A stretch of DNA of 21,757 nt from an uncultured Lachnospiraceae bacterium (GTDB lineage: Bacteria; Bacillota; Clostridia; Lachnospirales; Lachnospiraceae). The notes below the pieces were generated by a model. It saw only the letters and a list, made by a program, of their open reading frames with translations, was not told the origin of the DNA and searched no databases. How positions within the stretch are numbered: position 1 is the first letter of the stretch; each line of letters opens with the position of its first letter. The stretch spans positions 1 through 21,757 of the forward strand of contig CAKRPI010000030.1 in the NCBI GenBank assembly GCA_934376945.1. The letters run 5' to 3'. Of this stretch, positions 6,112-14,979 are shown one piece after another. Made by a program: the position numbers and the translations under genes.

Positions 6112-7050
6112 TTACTGCTGCTGACCGTGTTCATCCGCTTTTGCAAAATCCCCGAGAAATTTTACTTCCGGCTCCAGCATGACACCGCTGTTTTCGAACA
6201 CCTTTTTCTGCACCGCACGAATCAAAGCACGGACATCGTCTGCCGTCGCACCGCCCCGGTTGACGACAAAGCCACAGTGCTTTTCGGACACCTGTGCCCC
6301 TCCGACAGAAAATCCGCGCAGGCCTGCATCCATGATCAGCTTACCTGCAAAATAGCCCTCCGGACGCTTAAACGTACTTCCTGCACTTGGCAGCTCCAGC
6401 GGCTGCTTTGTAACGCGCTGCACCTTCAGCTCTTCCATCCGGCTGCGAATCGCATCTGTGTCGCCTTTGTTTAATTTCATCACTGCTTCCAGAATGATCC
6501 ATCCGTTTTTTGCCGCCAGGCTTGTACGGTATCCCAGTTCCAATTTGTCTGCCGGAACAATCCTGATCTCACCTTCTGCAGTCAGTACCGTCACCTCTTT
6601 CAGCACATCCTTCATCTCTCCGCCGTATGCACCTGCATTCATAATAACTGCCCCGCCAAGCGTGCCCGGAATTCCGGAAGCAAACTCAAATCCGGTCAGA
6701 CTTTTAGCAAGCGCCGTCTTCGCGATCACCGAAAGCATTGCTCCTGCCTGTGCCCTGAGCTCTTCTTTGTTTACTGAAACCTCGTTCAGATTCCGCGCGA
6801 TCTGAATAATCACACCACGATAGCCTTCATCTGCCACAAGAAGATTGCTTCCGTTTCCGATGATTGCATACGGCATCTCCTGCTCTTTGCAGACACGGAT
6901 GGTATCTGCCACTGCCTGAATACTTTCCGGCGTTACAAACAGATCTGCCGGTCCTCCGATCCGGAAGGTCGTATGTAAATTCATTGCCTCCTGCTTCCGG
7001 ACATTTTCCGCTCCGGCACAGCCGCACAGTAATTCATAAATTTCCTGCAT
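6112..7050 (-). CDS. murB: UDP-N-acetylenolpyruvoylglucosamine reductase (MurB)
   Basis: A 312-residue FAD enzyme that reduces UDP-GlcNAc-enolpyruvate to UDP-MurNAc with NADPH, the second committed step of peptidoglycan precursor synthesis. FAD-binding motifs are HTTFRIGGPADLF (26-38), GNGSNLLV (65-72) and GIPGTLGGAVIMNAGAYGGEM (126-146). GYRTS (173-177) contributes the substrate-binding Arg, SAGSTFKRP (222-230) holds the likely catalytic Ser225, and LEPEVKFLG (292-300) the conserved Glu. The layout fits the shorter type II MurB. The frame is open for 50 more codons upstream, but that part is low-complexity basic sequence; AAAGGGG lies directly before the chosen ATG. It is the first gene of the murB-rapZ-whiA-HPr run. 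Confidence 0.96.
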   Translation of the reverse strand: MQEIYELLCGCAGAENVRKQEAMNLHTTFRIGGPADLFVTPESIQAVADTIRVCKEQEMPYAIIGNGSNLLVADEGYRGVIIQIARNLNEVSVNKEELRAQAGAMLSVIAKTALAKSLTGFEFASGIPGTLGGAVIMNAGAYGGEMKDVLKEVTVLTAEGEIRIVPADKLELGYRTSLAAKNGWIILEAVMKLNKGDTDAIRSRMEELKVQRVTKQPLELPSAGSTFKRPEGYFAGKLIMDAGLRGFSVGGAQVSEKHCGFVVNRGGATADDVRALIRAVQKKVFENSGVMLEPEVKFLGDFAKADEHGQQQ

Positions 7051-7144
7051 GTTTTCCCCTTTTTCTGTTTTATGTACTTTCGGAATCTTTTTGTGCTTGA
7101 TTTTGTGAGAAGATTTTTTGTCAGTTATGCTCAAATTTCTGAGG

Positions 7145-7161
7145 CGTACACGGTGTGTACG
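7145..7161. promoter_or_regulatory. Short perfect dyad upstream of murB
   Basis: CGTACAC and GTGTACG flank a 3-base spacer in the 193-base gap between the aminotransferase stop and the murB start. It could be an operator or a short hairpin. No T run follows on either strand and no convincing promoter boxes were found nearby; nothing else was recognised in this gap. Confidence 0.3.
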
Positions 7162-7243
7162 TTGATGAAATTCGGGTGCAACTGGCAGAAAATCGGCCAC
7201 AAAAGCAAGTGCAGGAAAGACTCCGAGAGTACATTTTTATTTT

Positions 7244-8416
7244 TTATTTATCAAGAATTCCGCTCAAGCGGATACTCTCTACTGCATTTTTCAGTTCCTT
7301 CGGAGGGAGAACGAGTGCCATGCGCACATAGCCTTCCCCAAGACTGCCAAAGCTGCTTCCCGGCACACAGATCACGCCGGAGCGCTCCATCAGCTCAATA
7401 CAGAACTGCTCGGAATTTGTATAGCCTTCCGGCAGCGGTGCCCAGACAAACATTGTTCCTTCGCTGTCCGGAACATTCCAGCCGATTTCCCGCAGTCCGC
7501 TGCACAGTACATGGTTGCGTTCCTCATAAAGCCTGCACTGCTTCTCCACGCCGTCAAACGGCCCGTTTAACGCAGCGATTGCTCCATACTGCACCGGAAG
7601 GAAGGTTCCATAGTCAAACTGTGTGCGCAGCGCCCTGAATTTCTGGATGATCTCCCTGTTACCGACGGCAAAGGACATCCGCGCTCCGGTGTAATTGAAG
7701 GATTTGGAAAGCGAATAAAATTCAATACCGATCTCCTTCGCCCCTTCATACTGCAGGAAGGAACCGCCCTTTCTTCCTCCATAAACAATGTCGGAATATG
7801 CATTATCATGCAAAATGATAATATCATACTTTCTGGCAAATGCGATCAGTTCCCGGTAGAAGGACTCCGGTGCCGTACGGCAGATCGGATTGGCCGGATA
7901 GCTGACTACCATATATTTCGCCTTCAAGGCAATTTCCTCCGGAATCTCTGAAAGCACAGGCAGAAATTTGTTTTTCTCCAGAAGTGGATACGACCATGTC
8001 TGTGCATCACACAGCTGCGGTCCGATACGGAAGATCTGATATCCCGGATTCGGCACAAGCACCAGATCTCCCGGATTGCAAAGTGCCCATGCAAGATGCG
8101 CCATTCCTTCCTGGGAACCGTAAAGCGACATGATTTCGTCTGCTGCGAGTCCGACTCCAAATCTCCGTTTATAAAAATTCTGCACTGCATCGACCAGCTC
8201 CGGAAGATCTGTCAGCGCATATTTATAATTTTTCGGATCCTTTGCCGCCTCGCTGACTGCCGCCATCACATGCGGTGCCGGCTCAAAGTCCGGCGTGCCC
8301 ACCGAAAGATTATACGTCTTTTTCCCCTGCGCCTCCATCTCATTCTTCTTTGTGTTCAGAACTGCAAAAATGCCCTCCTGAATCTGATTTGCCTTGTCTG
8401 AAAATCCAAACGCCAT
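7244..8416 (-). CDS. Class I/II PLP-dependent aminotransferase (likely internal start within the fused frame)
   Basis: Read from an internal ATG this gives a complete 390-residue aminotransferase of fold type I. The Schiff-base lysine is K238 in SLSKSFNYTGARMSF, with N176 (YPANP), D204 and Y207 (LHDNAYSD), and the carboxylate-binding R365 (YVRMAL). YNLSVGTPDF (35-44) is a typical N-terminal segment. The family includes LL-diaminopimelate, alanine and aromatic aminotransferases, and the substrate cannot be settled from motifs. AGGAGG lies 10 bases before this ATG, so the gene can be translated alone even though the upstream YfhO frame runs into it without a stop. No hairpin terminator was seen after the stop codon. 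The full-length domain and its own ribosome binding site make independent translation the more likely state. Confidence 0.85.
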   Translation of the reverse strand: MAFGFSDKANQIQEGIFAVLNTKKNEMEAQGKKTYNLSVGTPDFEPAPHVMAAVSEAAKDPKNYKYALTDLPELVDAVQNFYKRRFGVGLAADEIMSLYGSQEGMAHLAWALCNPGDLVLVPNPGYQIFRIGPQLCDAQTWSYPLLEKNKFLPVLSEIPEEIALKAKYMVVSYPANPICRTAPESFYRELIAFARKYDIIILHDNAYSDIVYGGRKGGSFLQYEGAKEIGIEFYSLSKSFNYTGARMSFAVGNREIIQKFRALRTQFDYGTFLPVQYGAIAALNGPFDGVEKQCRLYEERNHVLCSGLREIGWNVPDSEGTMFVWAPLPEGYTNSEQFCIELMERSGVICVPGSSFGSLGEGYVRMALVLPPKELKNAVESIRLSGILDK

Positions 8417-11047
8417 TTTTTCATTTCCTCCTCTTGTAACACACTTTCCCCTTTTATATTTTTCATTTCCGGATCTCGCATCCTCTGCGAAATCTGAAAA
8501 TGTTTTTCCGCTTGTCCGTCCCAGATGCGGTCCCTGTGCAAACCACTTTGGATGACGGTGCTCGATTAAAATCGTTACAAGATACAAAAACAGGCATACA
8601 AGTGACAGTACAAGTCCAAGCGTAAATCCAGGCGGTGTGAACTTCATGCGGATTTCATGGCTGCCGGCACTTACATGGACGCCGGTCAGCGCCTCTCCGA
8701 TCCGGTAAGCCTCTGTCTTCTTTCCATCGACTGTGATCGTCCATCCACTGTCGTACGGAACCGTCAGAAGCAGTGTGCCTTCTTCTTTTGCCTGAATCTG
8801 TCCGCTTACCTTGTTTCCTCCGGCCTTTACATCCGTCAGCTGACTTTCCGACAGCTGATCGATCACCTTCTGATACGCATCGTTCGCGCAGGTATAAACC
8901 TCTGCACGCACTGTGCTTCCTTTCTGCGTATCCTTCAGTTCCACGGTAAAGTTCGCCATATTGTCTGTTGATGACCCGTTAATGACATACAGATGATCGG
9001 TAAAGTCCTTGAATTCCTTTTCATATTCCGGCGTTGTCAGGCTGAGCTTTGCTACCCTGGTATCCAGGCAGAGATACACCTGTTTATTTTCCGGGATTTT
9101 AATCCCGTAATTTTCGCCGTCCTCCATATCGATATAGCGGTCCAGCACATAGATCGGATCAAGTCCCGTTGCAAGCTCCACAAAGCTGTTCTGCACCTGA
9201 AGCGGCTCTCCGGCCTCAATGTCCCAGTCTTTGATATCATCCTTTACCATAAAGCCAAGAGAAAGTGCATTTTCATTATAATAAAGCGCCAGTTCTCCGT
9301 CCTCCGTCAATTTGGTGAACTGATACATCGTATCTGACTTCTTCGACGGCGATGCAAGATATTTGATGCCAAGTATATCATTGATCAGCTTCGTGACCCC
9401 AAGATAACCGTTTTTATTTGTCCTCGCCTCAATTCCAAGCCGGTCACAGAAATCAATAATCGACTCCTGCATCGTTGAATTAAACATGACAAGAGCATTT
9501 CCGCCGCAGTACATCGTCACATTACGCATTCTCTGGCGATCCACCTCACTGCGGAAAAAGGAGCTGTCCTTCTGCTGCGCCATCATATTCTGATAGGAAA
9601 CCTGATCCGCAATATAAATACTTCTTGTCACATTTCCATTACACTGAATTCCATAAATCGCATTTGCCGCCGCTTCAGCGATCAGCACACCGGAAAGCAC
9701 GGCCGTCCAGACCGTCCGGCTCTTTTTGAGATAACGCCCCAGCAGCATAATGCCAAAATACAGCGTAAGCAGCCCAAGCGATACGTAATACACCCATGGC
9801 TCGATGCTGCTTTCTTCTCCCGGGAAGAATATACAGTATACGACAAAGCCGACCGGCACCGCAAACGAAAACAGCAGCTGCGGCAGCCAGTAATCACGGA
9901 TATGTGCGGCTGCATCATACGCCATCATCAAAAGCACAGCGATATACAAAAATGCAAACCGGTTCGGCAGCCCGTTCTGAATATGGAAGCCATGCCAGAT
10001 GTAATTAAGGATATTGAAGGAAAAGCTAAACAGCAAAAGTGCGCACAGCCCATAATGTGCCAGCCTCTCCCGCAGGCGAAGCTTTCCGTCAAACAGATAC
10101 AAAAGAGCCAGCAGAATCGTTGCAACACCGCAGTATGCATTCAGCCCAACCTGAGTATCGGAAATATTGACCGGCTCCAGAAAAGCCAGGTGGTTCTTCA
10201 GCATGTCAAACAGACTGGTGTAGAATTTTATTACGGATGGAAATTTATTTCCTTGCATCGATTCGGATGCAGAAAGCCCCATAAACGCCGGAAGCAGCAC
10301 CAGGGATGCCATTCCGCCCGCCAGAAGCGCATACCATGCAAACGTAAGCGCACTTTTCCAGATGGCATGCCAGGTGATCTTCTCTGCCGAGATCCACCGT
10401 ACCACGTAGTACAGGCAGGAAAAAATACACAGCATAAATCCGATGTAATAATTGCACCACAGGCCGTAAAACAAAGAAAGTCCGAAGATTCTTCCGCTTT
10501 TTCCGTCCACAATACGCTCAATGCCGTAGAGGATCAGAGGAAGCACTGCCACGCTGTCCAGCCACATCAGATTGAAGTAATAGCCGATCATAAAATTGCT
10601 TAAGGCAAACATGACGCCAAACGCGACCGGAAGATACTTTCTGTTTTCGTCACGCTTATGCAGATACCAGGAAAAACAGCCGCCGCACAGTGCGATCTTT
10701 AAAAGAATCATCAGATCCATAAAATCGCAGACATTTTCTGTCGGAACCAGTACAAGCAGAAAATTCAGCGGGCTTGCGAGGTAGTACGCATACGTTGACC
10801 AGAAGTTGTACCCAAGTCCGCCGGAAAATGAGTACAACAGCGACTCACCATTTACCAGCTTGTTATGCATGTCCGTATAAAACGGAAGATATTGGTGCAA
10901 AGAATCGATAATCAGCAGGATCTTATCGCCGGTCGGCCAGATGCTGATCGCTGCAAAACCGATTGCGGTAATCAGAAGTGTCAGGAAAAATCCTGCCAGA
11001 AAAAATGCTCCGCTTCCCGTTCTTTTTGTTTGAATCCATTTTTTCAT
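7244..11047 (-). CDS. YfhO-family membrane protein, reading in frame into the aminotransferase (1267-codon ORF)
   Basis: Residues 1-828 are a YfhO-type polytopic membrane protein: many membrane segments in the first half, the motif LIIDSLHQYLPFY (45-57) with an Asp of GT-C glycosyltransferase type, then a large extracytoplasmic region, and a final membrane segment at about 808-828. YfhO proteins are linked to extracytoplasmic glycosylation of lipoteichoic acid or other envelope polymers. Residues 829-877 are a hydrophilic linker whose last codons encode the AGGAGG site of the next gene, and 878-1267 are the aminotransferase. A single extra base in the linker would place a TGA at 8423-8421, just before the aminotransferase ATG. 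This may therefore be a real fusion, a recent one-base deletion, or a sequencing error. The YfhO start has AGGAG 8 bases upstream and lies 31 bases after addA. Confidence 0.75.
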   Translation of the reverse strand: MKKWIQTKRTGSGAFFLAGFFLTLLITAIGFAAISIWPTGDKILLIIDSLHQYLPFYTDMHNKLVNGESLLYSFSGGLGYNFWSTYAYYLASPLNFLLVLVPTENVCDFMDLMILLKIALCGGCFSWYLHKRDENRKYLPVAFGVMFALSNFMIGYYFNLMWLDSVAVLPLILYGIERIVDGKSGRIFGLSLFYGLWCNYYIGFMLCIFSCLYYVVRWISAEKITWHAIWKSALTFAWYALLAGGMASLVLLPAFMGLSASESMQGNKFPSVIKFYTSLFDMLKNHLAFLEPVNISDTQVGLNAYCGVATILLALLYLFDGKLRLRERLAHYGLCALLLFSFSFNILNYIWHGFHIQNGLPNRFAFLYIAVLLMMAYDAAAHIRDYWLPQLLFSFAVPVGFVVYCIFFPGEESSIEPWVYYVSLGLLTLYFGIMLLGRYLKKSRTVWTAVLSGVLIAEAAANAIYGIQCNGNVTRSIYIADQVSYQNMMAQQKDSSFFRSEVDRQRMRNVTMYCGGNALVMFNSTMQESIIDFCDRLGIEARTNKNGYLGVTKLINDILGIKYLASPSKKSDTMYQFTKLTEDGELALYYNENALSLGFMVKDDIKDWDIEAGEPLQVQNSFVELATGLDPIYVLDRYIDMEDGENYGIKIPENKQVYLCLDTRVAKLSLTTPEYEKEFKDFTDHLYVINGSSTDNMANFTVELKDTQKGSTVRAEVYTCANDAYQKVIDQLSESQLTDVKAGGNKVSGQIQAKEEGTLLLTVPYDSGWTITVDGKKTEAYRIGEALTGVHVSAGSHEIRMKFTPPGFTLGLVLSLVCLFLYLVTILIEHRHPKWFAQGPHLGRTSGKTFSDFAEDARSGNEKYKRGKCVTRGGNEKMAFGFSDKANQIQEGIFAVLNTKKNEMEAQGKKTYNLSVGTPDFEPAPHVMAAVSEAAKDPKNYKYALTDLPELVDAVQNFYKRRFGVGLAADEIMSLYGSQEGMAHLAWALCNPGDLVLVPNPGYQIFRIGPQLCDAQTWSYPLLEKNKFLPVLSEIPEEIALKAKYMVVSYPANPICRTAPESFYRELIAFARKYDIIILHDNAYSDIVYGGRKGGSFLQYEGAKEIGIEFYSLSKSFNYTGARMSFAVGNREIIQKFRALRTQFDYGTFLPVQYGAIAALNGPFDGVEKQCRLYEERNHVLCSGLREIGWNVPDSEGTMFVWAPLPEGYTNSEQFCIELMERSGVICVPGSSFGSLGEGYVRMALVLPPKELKNAVESIRLSGILDK

Positions 11048-11078
11048 TTTGTTTACTCCTCATGCTTTAGCGGCTGTT

Positions 11079-14000
11079 CTAAGCCTCTCCAGAATACTTC
11101 ATTGATGTACCGGCTTCAGACAGTACAATCTCTCTCCCAAGAAAGAACGAATACAGTACCTGTGCCTTTACCCTGCGCTCCGTCAGCTTTTCAAGCGCCT
11201 GCGCATAGTACGAAAGCTGTCCCCGGTAACGCTCTGTCAGCTTCTCACCGTCTGCGATGTGATCGGTCTTATAATCGACCAGGACGAGATCCCCGTCTTC
11301 GTCCTCAAACCACGCATCGATGATTCCCTGTACAAGCACCGTTTCATCGCTATCCCATTCCTGCCGGACCGTCTTCGCCGGAACTCCAAGCACAAACGGC
11401 TGCTCCCGGTGAAGCTTTCCTGCAAAAAACGCCCGCTCCATTTCTTTCCCGGTCTTTGTTTTCAGAAAACGCCGAATATCCGAAAGCCGGATCACAGACG
11501 CTTCATCCCGGGTCATTTTACCACAACTCACCAGTTCTTCCAACTGTATTTGTAATTCCTCTTTCTTAGAAAAATCTAAATTTTCCATAAAAGCGTGGTA
11601 GAGCGTACCTCTGGCCGCCCCTTTGATCGGTGCTTCCGTCTGATAAAAGTCCGGCACAGTTTCTTCTTCCTGCTCCGGATATAACTGCTCTGCCTCCACT
11701 TCCTCCATCTTCTGTGACTGCTTTTTCAGTTCTGAAACAGAGAGCTTTCCGGCAATCCGCCTTCCTGCTTCATAGCGGTATGCAAAATCCTCCGAAAAAA
11801 CATGCTCCAGATATGCAGCTGCCGCATCATCTCTTCCACCTGGCAGATTTGGATTGGAAAGTCTTTCAAACAGCTCCTGCGCCTCTTCGGACTGCCGCAG
11901 CTCCTCTGACGCAAACTGCTCCGCTCTCATTGCATAAAATTCATAGTGCGTTGCAAAGGCATCCTCTTTATCCACAGAGTTCTCGCCTTTCTCCACGCTT
12001 TTCCACATATTCTGGTCAAATTCCTCATACGGTGTGTACAAAGCGGCGGCAAGCATCCGCGCATCCGGGTGGCGCCAAAGCGACGGCATCACCCAGTCCA
12101 GATAAGAGGATGCACCGGTCAGGCAGGAATACGACAGCGTACCACTCTGCGCCTGTGCTGCCTGTGCCCACTTTGCTGCCTGTTCCTCCATACTGCCAAC
12201 GCAGCCTGACAGGATCAGCTTTTCCTTCGCACGCGTCATCGCAACATACAGCACACGCATCTCCTCTCCAAGATTTTCCATGGAAGTCGTTTTCTGGATA
12301 ATCTTTTTCAAAAGGCTTGCCTGCCTTGTACGCAGCTTCGTATCCACACAGTCGCAGCCAAGGCCGAATATCGGATGCATGACTGCCTTGGCCCGCAGGT
12401 CTGTCTCATTGAACTGCTTCGCCATCCCACAGACAAATACGACCGGAAACTCCAGTCCCTTACTTTTATGGATACTCATGATCCGTACGGTGTCATCTGA
12501 CTCAGAGCCAATGTTTGCCTCTCCGTAATCTACCTCGTATTTTTTTAAGTTCTCGATATAACGGATGAAATGATACAGCCCACGGTAGCTTGTCGCCTCG
12601 TATGCGATCGCCTTTTCCACAAGCATGTCAAGATTTGCCTTTCTCTGACTGCCGGCCGGAAGCGCCTGCGCATACGCACCGTAGCCTGTCTCATCGAGAA
12701 TCTCCCAAAGAAGCAGATGTACCGGTGTATACTCCGCACGTGCCCGGAAGTATTCCAGCTGACCGAAAAAAGCTGCAAGCTTTTCTTTTATCGCTGCATC
12801 CGTTCCGTTTGTAAGATAAGACGTACAGCATTCATAAAAGCTGTCCGCTTCGGATGCACTTCGGATCCATGCCAGGGACTCCTCATCAAGTCCGCCGATC
12901 GGACTGTGCAGCACTGCAGCAAGCGGAATATCCTGCCGCGGATTGTCCACCACCTGCAGATAGGAAAGCACGGTACGCACCTCAGCTGCCGAAAAATATC
13001 CGCTCTGCGAACCGGTAAAATTCGGAATCCCCATTTCTGTGAGCACCGACCCGAAGGTATCCGCCCATCCGCTTACCGTGCGCAGCAAAATCACGATATC
13101 CTTGTACTGTATGCTTCGATAACCGCCGCGCGTCCCTTCTGGCGATCCCTCCGGCTCTAAATCTTTATCCCAGATCAGCTCTTTTCCGACCATCGCCCTG
13201 ATCCGGTTTCCGACCATGCGCGCTTCCGTCTCACGGCGGCCGGCGGTATCCGACTCGGTAAGCCATACCTCGGTGGTGTATAAATCTCCGCCCGCATGCA
13301 ATTTCGCAGAACATCTTTCGCCGACAGACCTGCTTTCCTCTTTCTGCTCCTTTTCAGCTTCGCTGTGTGCTTCCCCTTGCTGTATTCCCTCCATGACAGC
13401 TTCCGTCTCCGGGAATACAGCTCCCGCATACAGCGCCGCATCCTCATCATACACGATCCCGCCCGGATTTTCTGTCATAATCTGACGAAAGATATAATTT
13501 ACGCTGTTTAATACCTCCCTGCGGCTTCGGAAATTTTTGTGAAGGTCGATCCGGCATGCCGTCTCCGTCTGCGGATACGTATGATATTTTTCCAGAAAAA
13601 GCTCCGGTCTTGCAAGACGGAACCGGTAAATGCTCTGCTTTACATCGCCTACCATGAAAAGATTATGTGCGCCTTCTCTTCCGGATACGCTTCCAAGGAT
13701 CAACTCCTGTACCAGATTACTGTCCTGGTACTCATCAATCATAATTTCCTCAAACTGCTCCGCATACTCCTTAGCCGCCGCAGAGGGCTGATCCATCCCG
13801 TCCTTTCGCACCACCAGGATCTGCAGTGCAAGATGCTCCAGATCTGAAAAATCAAGCAGATTTTTCTCTGACTTGCGCTCCATAAGCCGCCTGGAAAACA
13901 GCTCTGTCAGATGGGGCAGCCAATACACGCAAAGACCGCTTCGCTCGAATTCCTCCCGGATCACCTCCGGGCTGTCGTAAAAATAACGCGTCCTTACACC

Positions 14001-14978
14001 CGCCAGCACAGTCTTTGCCGCTTCCCGCAGATCCTTCACCTGCTGTTTTTTCTCCTCCGATACATCCGACTCCTTTTTCGTTGAAAGACGTTTGTACGGA
14101 TGCATCTGACGAAACGCTTCTGCCAGCTCACGGTAATCCTGCGCCCGCTCCACCTGACAGATCTGCTCAAGGTCATCGAGAAGTGCCGGACCGTATGCCG
14201 CCGGTCCGCAGGGCTCCATCGTCACATCACAGGCCCTCTGTACCAGGTGCTTTGCCTCTGCCAGTACCTGCTTTGTATCATTCACTGCCGCGAGCAGCCA
14301 AAGCGGATCGGAAGCTTTTTCGCAGTCACTTTCTGTATTTTTATTCTGATCTGTAAGTGCAACCCCTCCGGTTTCATATATCTCCCGGCATTCCTGCAGC
14401 CATTCCTCCGGCCATGGCTGTCCCATCGAGAAATGGTACAATGACAGTATTGCCTCCATCACCGGACGGTCATTCTTTCCCGGAGAAAACTGTTCCAGAA
14501 ACTCATGAAATCCCTCATTTTCTGCTTCTGTCTCATACGCTTCGTCCAGAATTTCCTTTAATACATCCTGCCGCAGAAGCTGCATTTCTGCCTCATCCGC
14601 CACCCGAAAGGCCGGATCCAGCCCGATCAGATGAAAATGGCTGCGCAGCACCTGAAGACAAAAGCTGTGAATCGTCGTGATCTTCGCGTTGTGGATCAGG
14701 ACCAGCTGCCGCTGCAGATGCTCGTTGTCCGGCTCCTGCTCCGCACGCACCTCCAGGGCATCCCGGATTCTCTGACGCATCTCCGCAGCCGCCGCATTCG
14801 TAAACGTCACCACGAGAAGCCGGTCAATATCCACCGGATGCACCGGGTCCGTAACCATTGCAAGAATACGGGCCACCAAAACGGCTGTCTTTCCGGAACC
14901 GGCCGCTGCCGACACCAGCACATCAACGCCATGTGTATCAATCACTTTCTGCTGCTCTTGTGTCCACCTTACTCCCAT
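11079..14978 (-). CDS. addA: ATP-dependent helicase/nuclease subunit A (AddA)
   Basis: A 1299-residue UvrD-family helicase with a C-terminal RecB-like nuclease domain, partner of AddB in double-strand-break end resection and recombination. Walker A is SAAAGSGKT (23-31); further helicase motifs are IDEYQDSN, GDVKQSIYRFR, SIHKSKGLEFPVV and LYVAMTRAKEKL. The nuclease domain near the C-terminus has GTLYHAFME, GIIDAWFEDEDGDLVLVDYK with the catalytic Asp/Lys, and the GQLSYYAQAL motif. The start at 14978 follows the addB stop by one base (TGA-T-ATG), with GAGAGG about 9 bases upstream; an ATG 13 codons earlier in the same frame is rejected, since the family starts at the WTxEQQ motif. The gene is translationally coupled to addB. 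A low-complexity Glu-rich insert (around residue 540-560) is probably variable linker. Confidence 0.97.
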   Translation of the reverse strand: MGVRWTQEQQKVIDTHGVDVLVSAAAGSGKTAVLVARILAMVTDPVHPVDIDRLLVVTFTNAAAAEMRQRIRDALEVRAEQEPDNEHLQRQLVLIHNAKITTIHSFCLQVLRSHFHLIGLDPAFRVADEAEMQLLRQDVLKEILDEAYETEAENEGFHEFLEQFSPGKNDRPVMEAILSLYHFSMGQPWPEEWLQECREIYETGGVALTDQNKNTESDCEKASDPLWLLAAVNDTKQVLAEAKHLVQRACDVTMEPCGPAAYGPALLDDLEQICQVERAQDYRELAEAFRQMHPYKRLSTKKESDVSEEKKQQVKDLREAAKTVLAGVRTRYFYDSPEVIREEFERSGLCVYWLPHLTELFSRRLMERKSEKNLLDFSDLEHLALQILVVRKDGMDQPSAAAKEYAEQFEEIMIDEYQDSNLVQELILGSVSGREGAHNLFMVGDVKQSIYRFRLARPELFLEKYHTYPQTETACRIDLHKNFRSRREVLNSVNYIFRQIMTENPGGIVYDEDAALYAGAVFPETEAVMEGIQQGEAHSEAEKEQKEESRSVGERCSAKLHAGGDLYTTEVWLTESDTAGRRETEARMVGNRIRAMVGKELIWDKDLEPEGSPEGTRGGYRSIQYKDIVILLRTVSGWADTFGSVLTEMGIPNFTGSQSGYFSAAEVRTVLSYLQVVDNPRQDIPLAAVLHSPIGGLDEESLAWIRSASEADSFYECCTSYLTNGTDAAIKEKLAAFFGQLEYFRARAEYTPVHLLLWEILDETGYGAYAQALPAGSQRKANLDMLVEKAIAYEATSYRGLYHFIRYIENLKKYEVDYGEANIGSESDDTVRIMSIHKSKGLEFPVVFVCGMAKQFNETDLRAKAVMHPIFGLGCDCVDTKLRTRQASLLKKIIQKTTSMENLGEEMRVLYVAMTRAKEKLILSGCVGSMEEQAAKWAQAAQAQSGTLSYSCLTGASSYLDWVMPSLWRHPDARMLAAALYTPYEEFDQNMWKSVEKGENSVDKEDAFATHYEFYAMRAEQFASEELRQSEEAQELFERLSNPNLPGGRDDAAAAYLEHVFSEDFAYRYEAGRRIAGKLSVSELKKQSQKMEEVEAEQLYPEQEEETVPDFYQTEAPIKGAARGTLYHAFMENLDFSKKEELQIQLEELVSCGKMTRDEASVIRLSDIRRFLKTKTGKEMERAFFAGKLHREQPFVLGVPAKTVRQEWDSDETVLVQGIIDAWFEDEDGDLVLVDYKTDHIADGEKLTERYRGQLSYYAQALEKLTERRVKAQVLYSFFLGREIVLSEAGTSMKYSGEA

Positions 14979-14979
14979 A

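Noticed and set aside
7051..7200. A 50-codon upstream extension of the murB frame
   Set aside because: It is rich in Lys/His/Ser, lacks any MurB similarity, contains a dyad, and the ribosome binding site is directly before the shorter start.
9902..10603. Open plus-strand frame of about 233 codons opposite the YfhO gene
   Set aside because: Antisense shadow of a membrane protein gene; Gln/His/Lys-rich with no recognisable domain or start signal.
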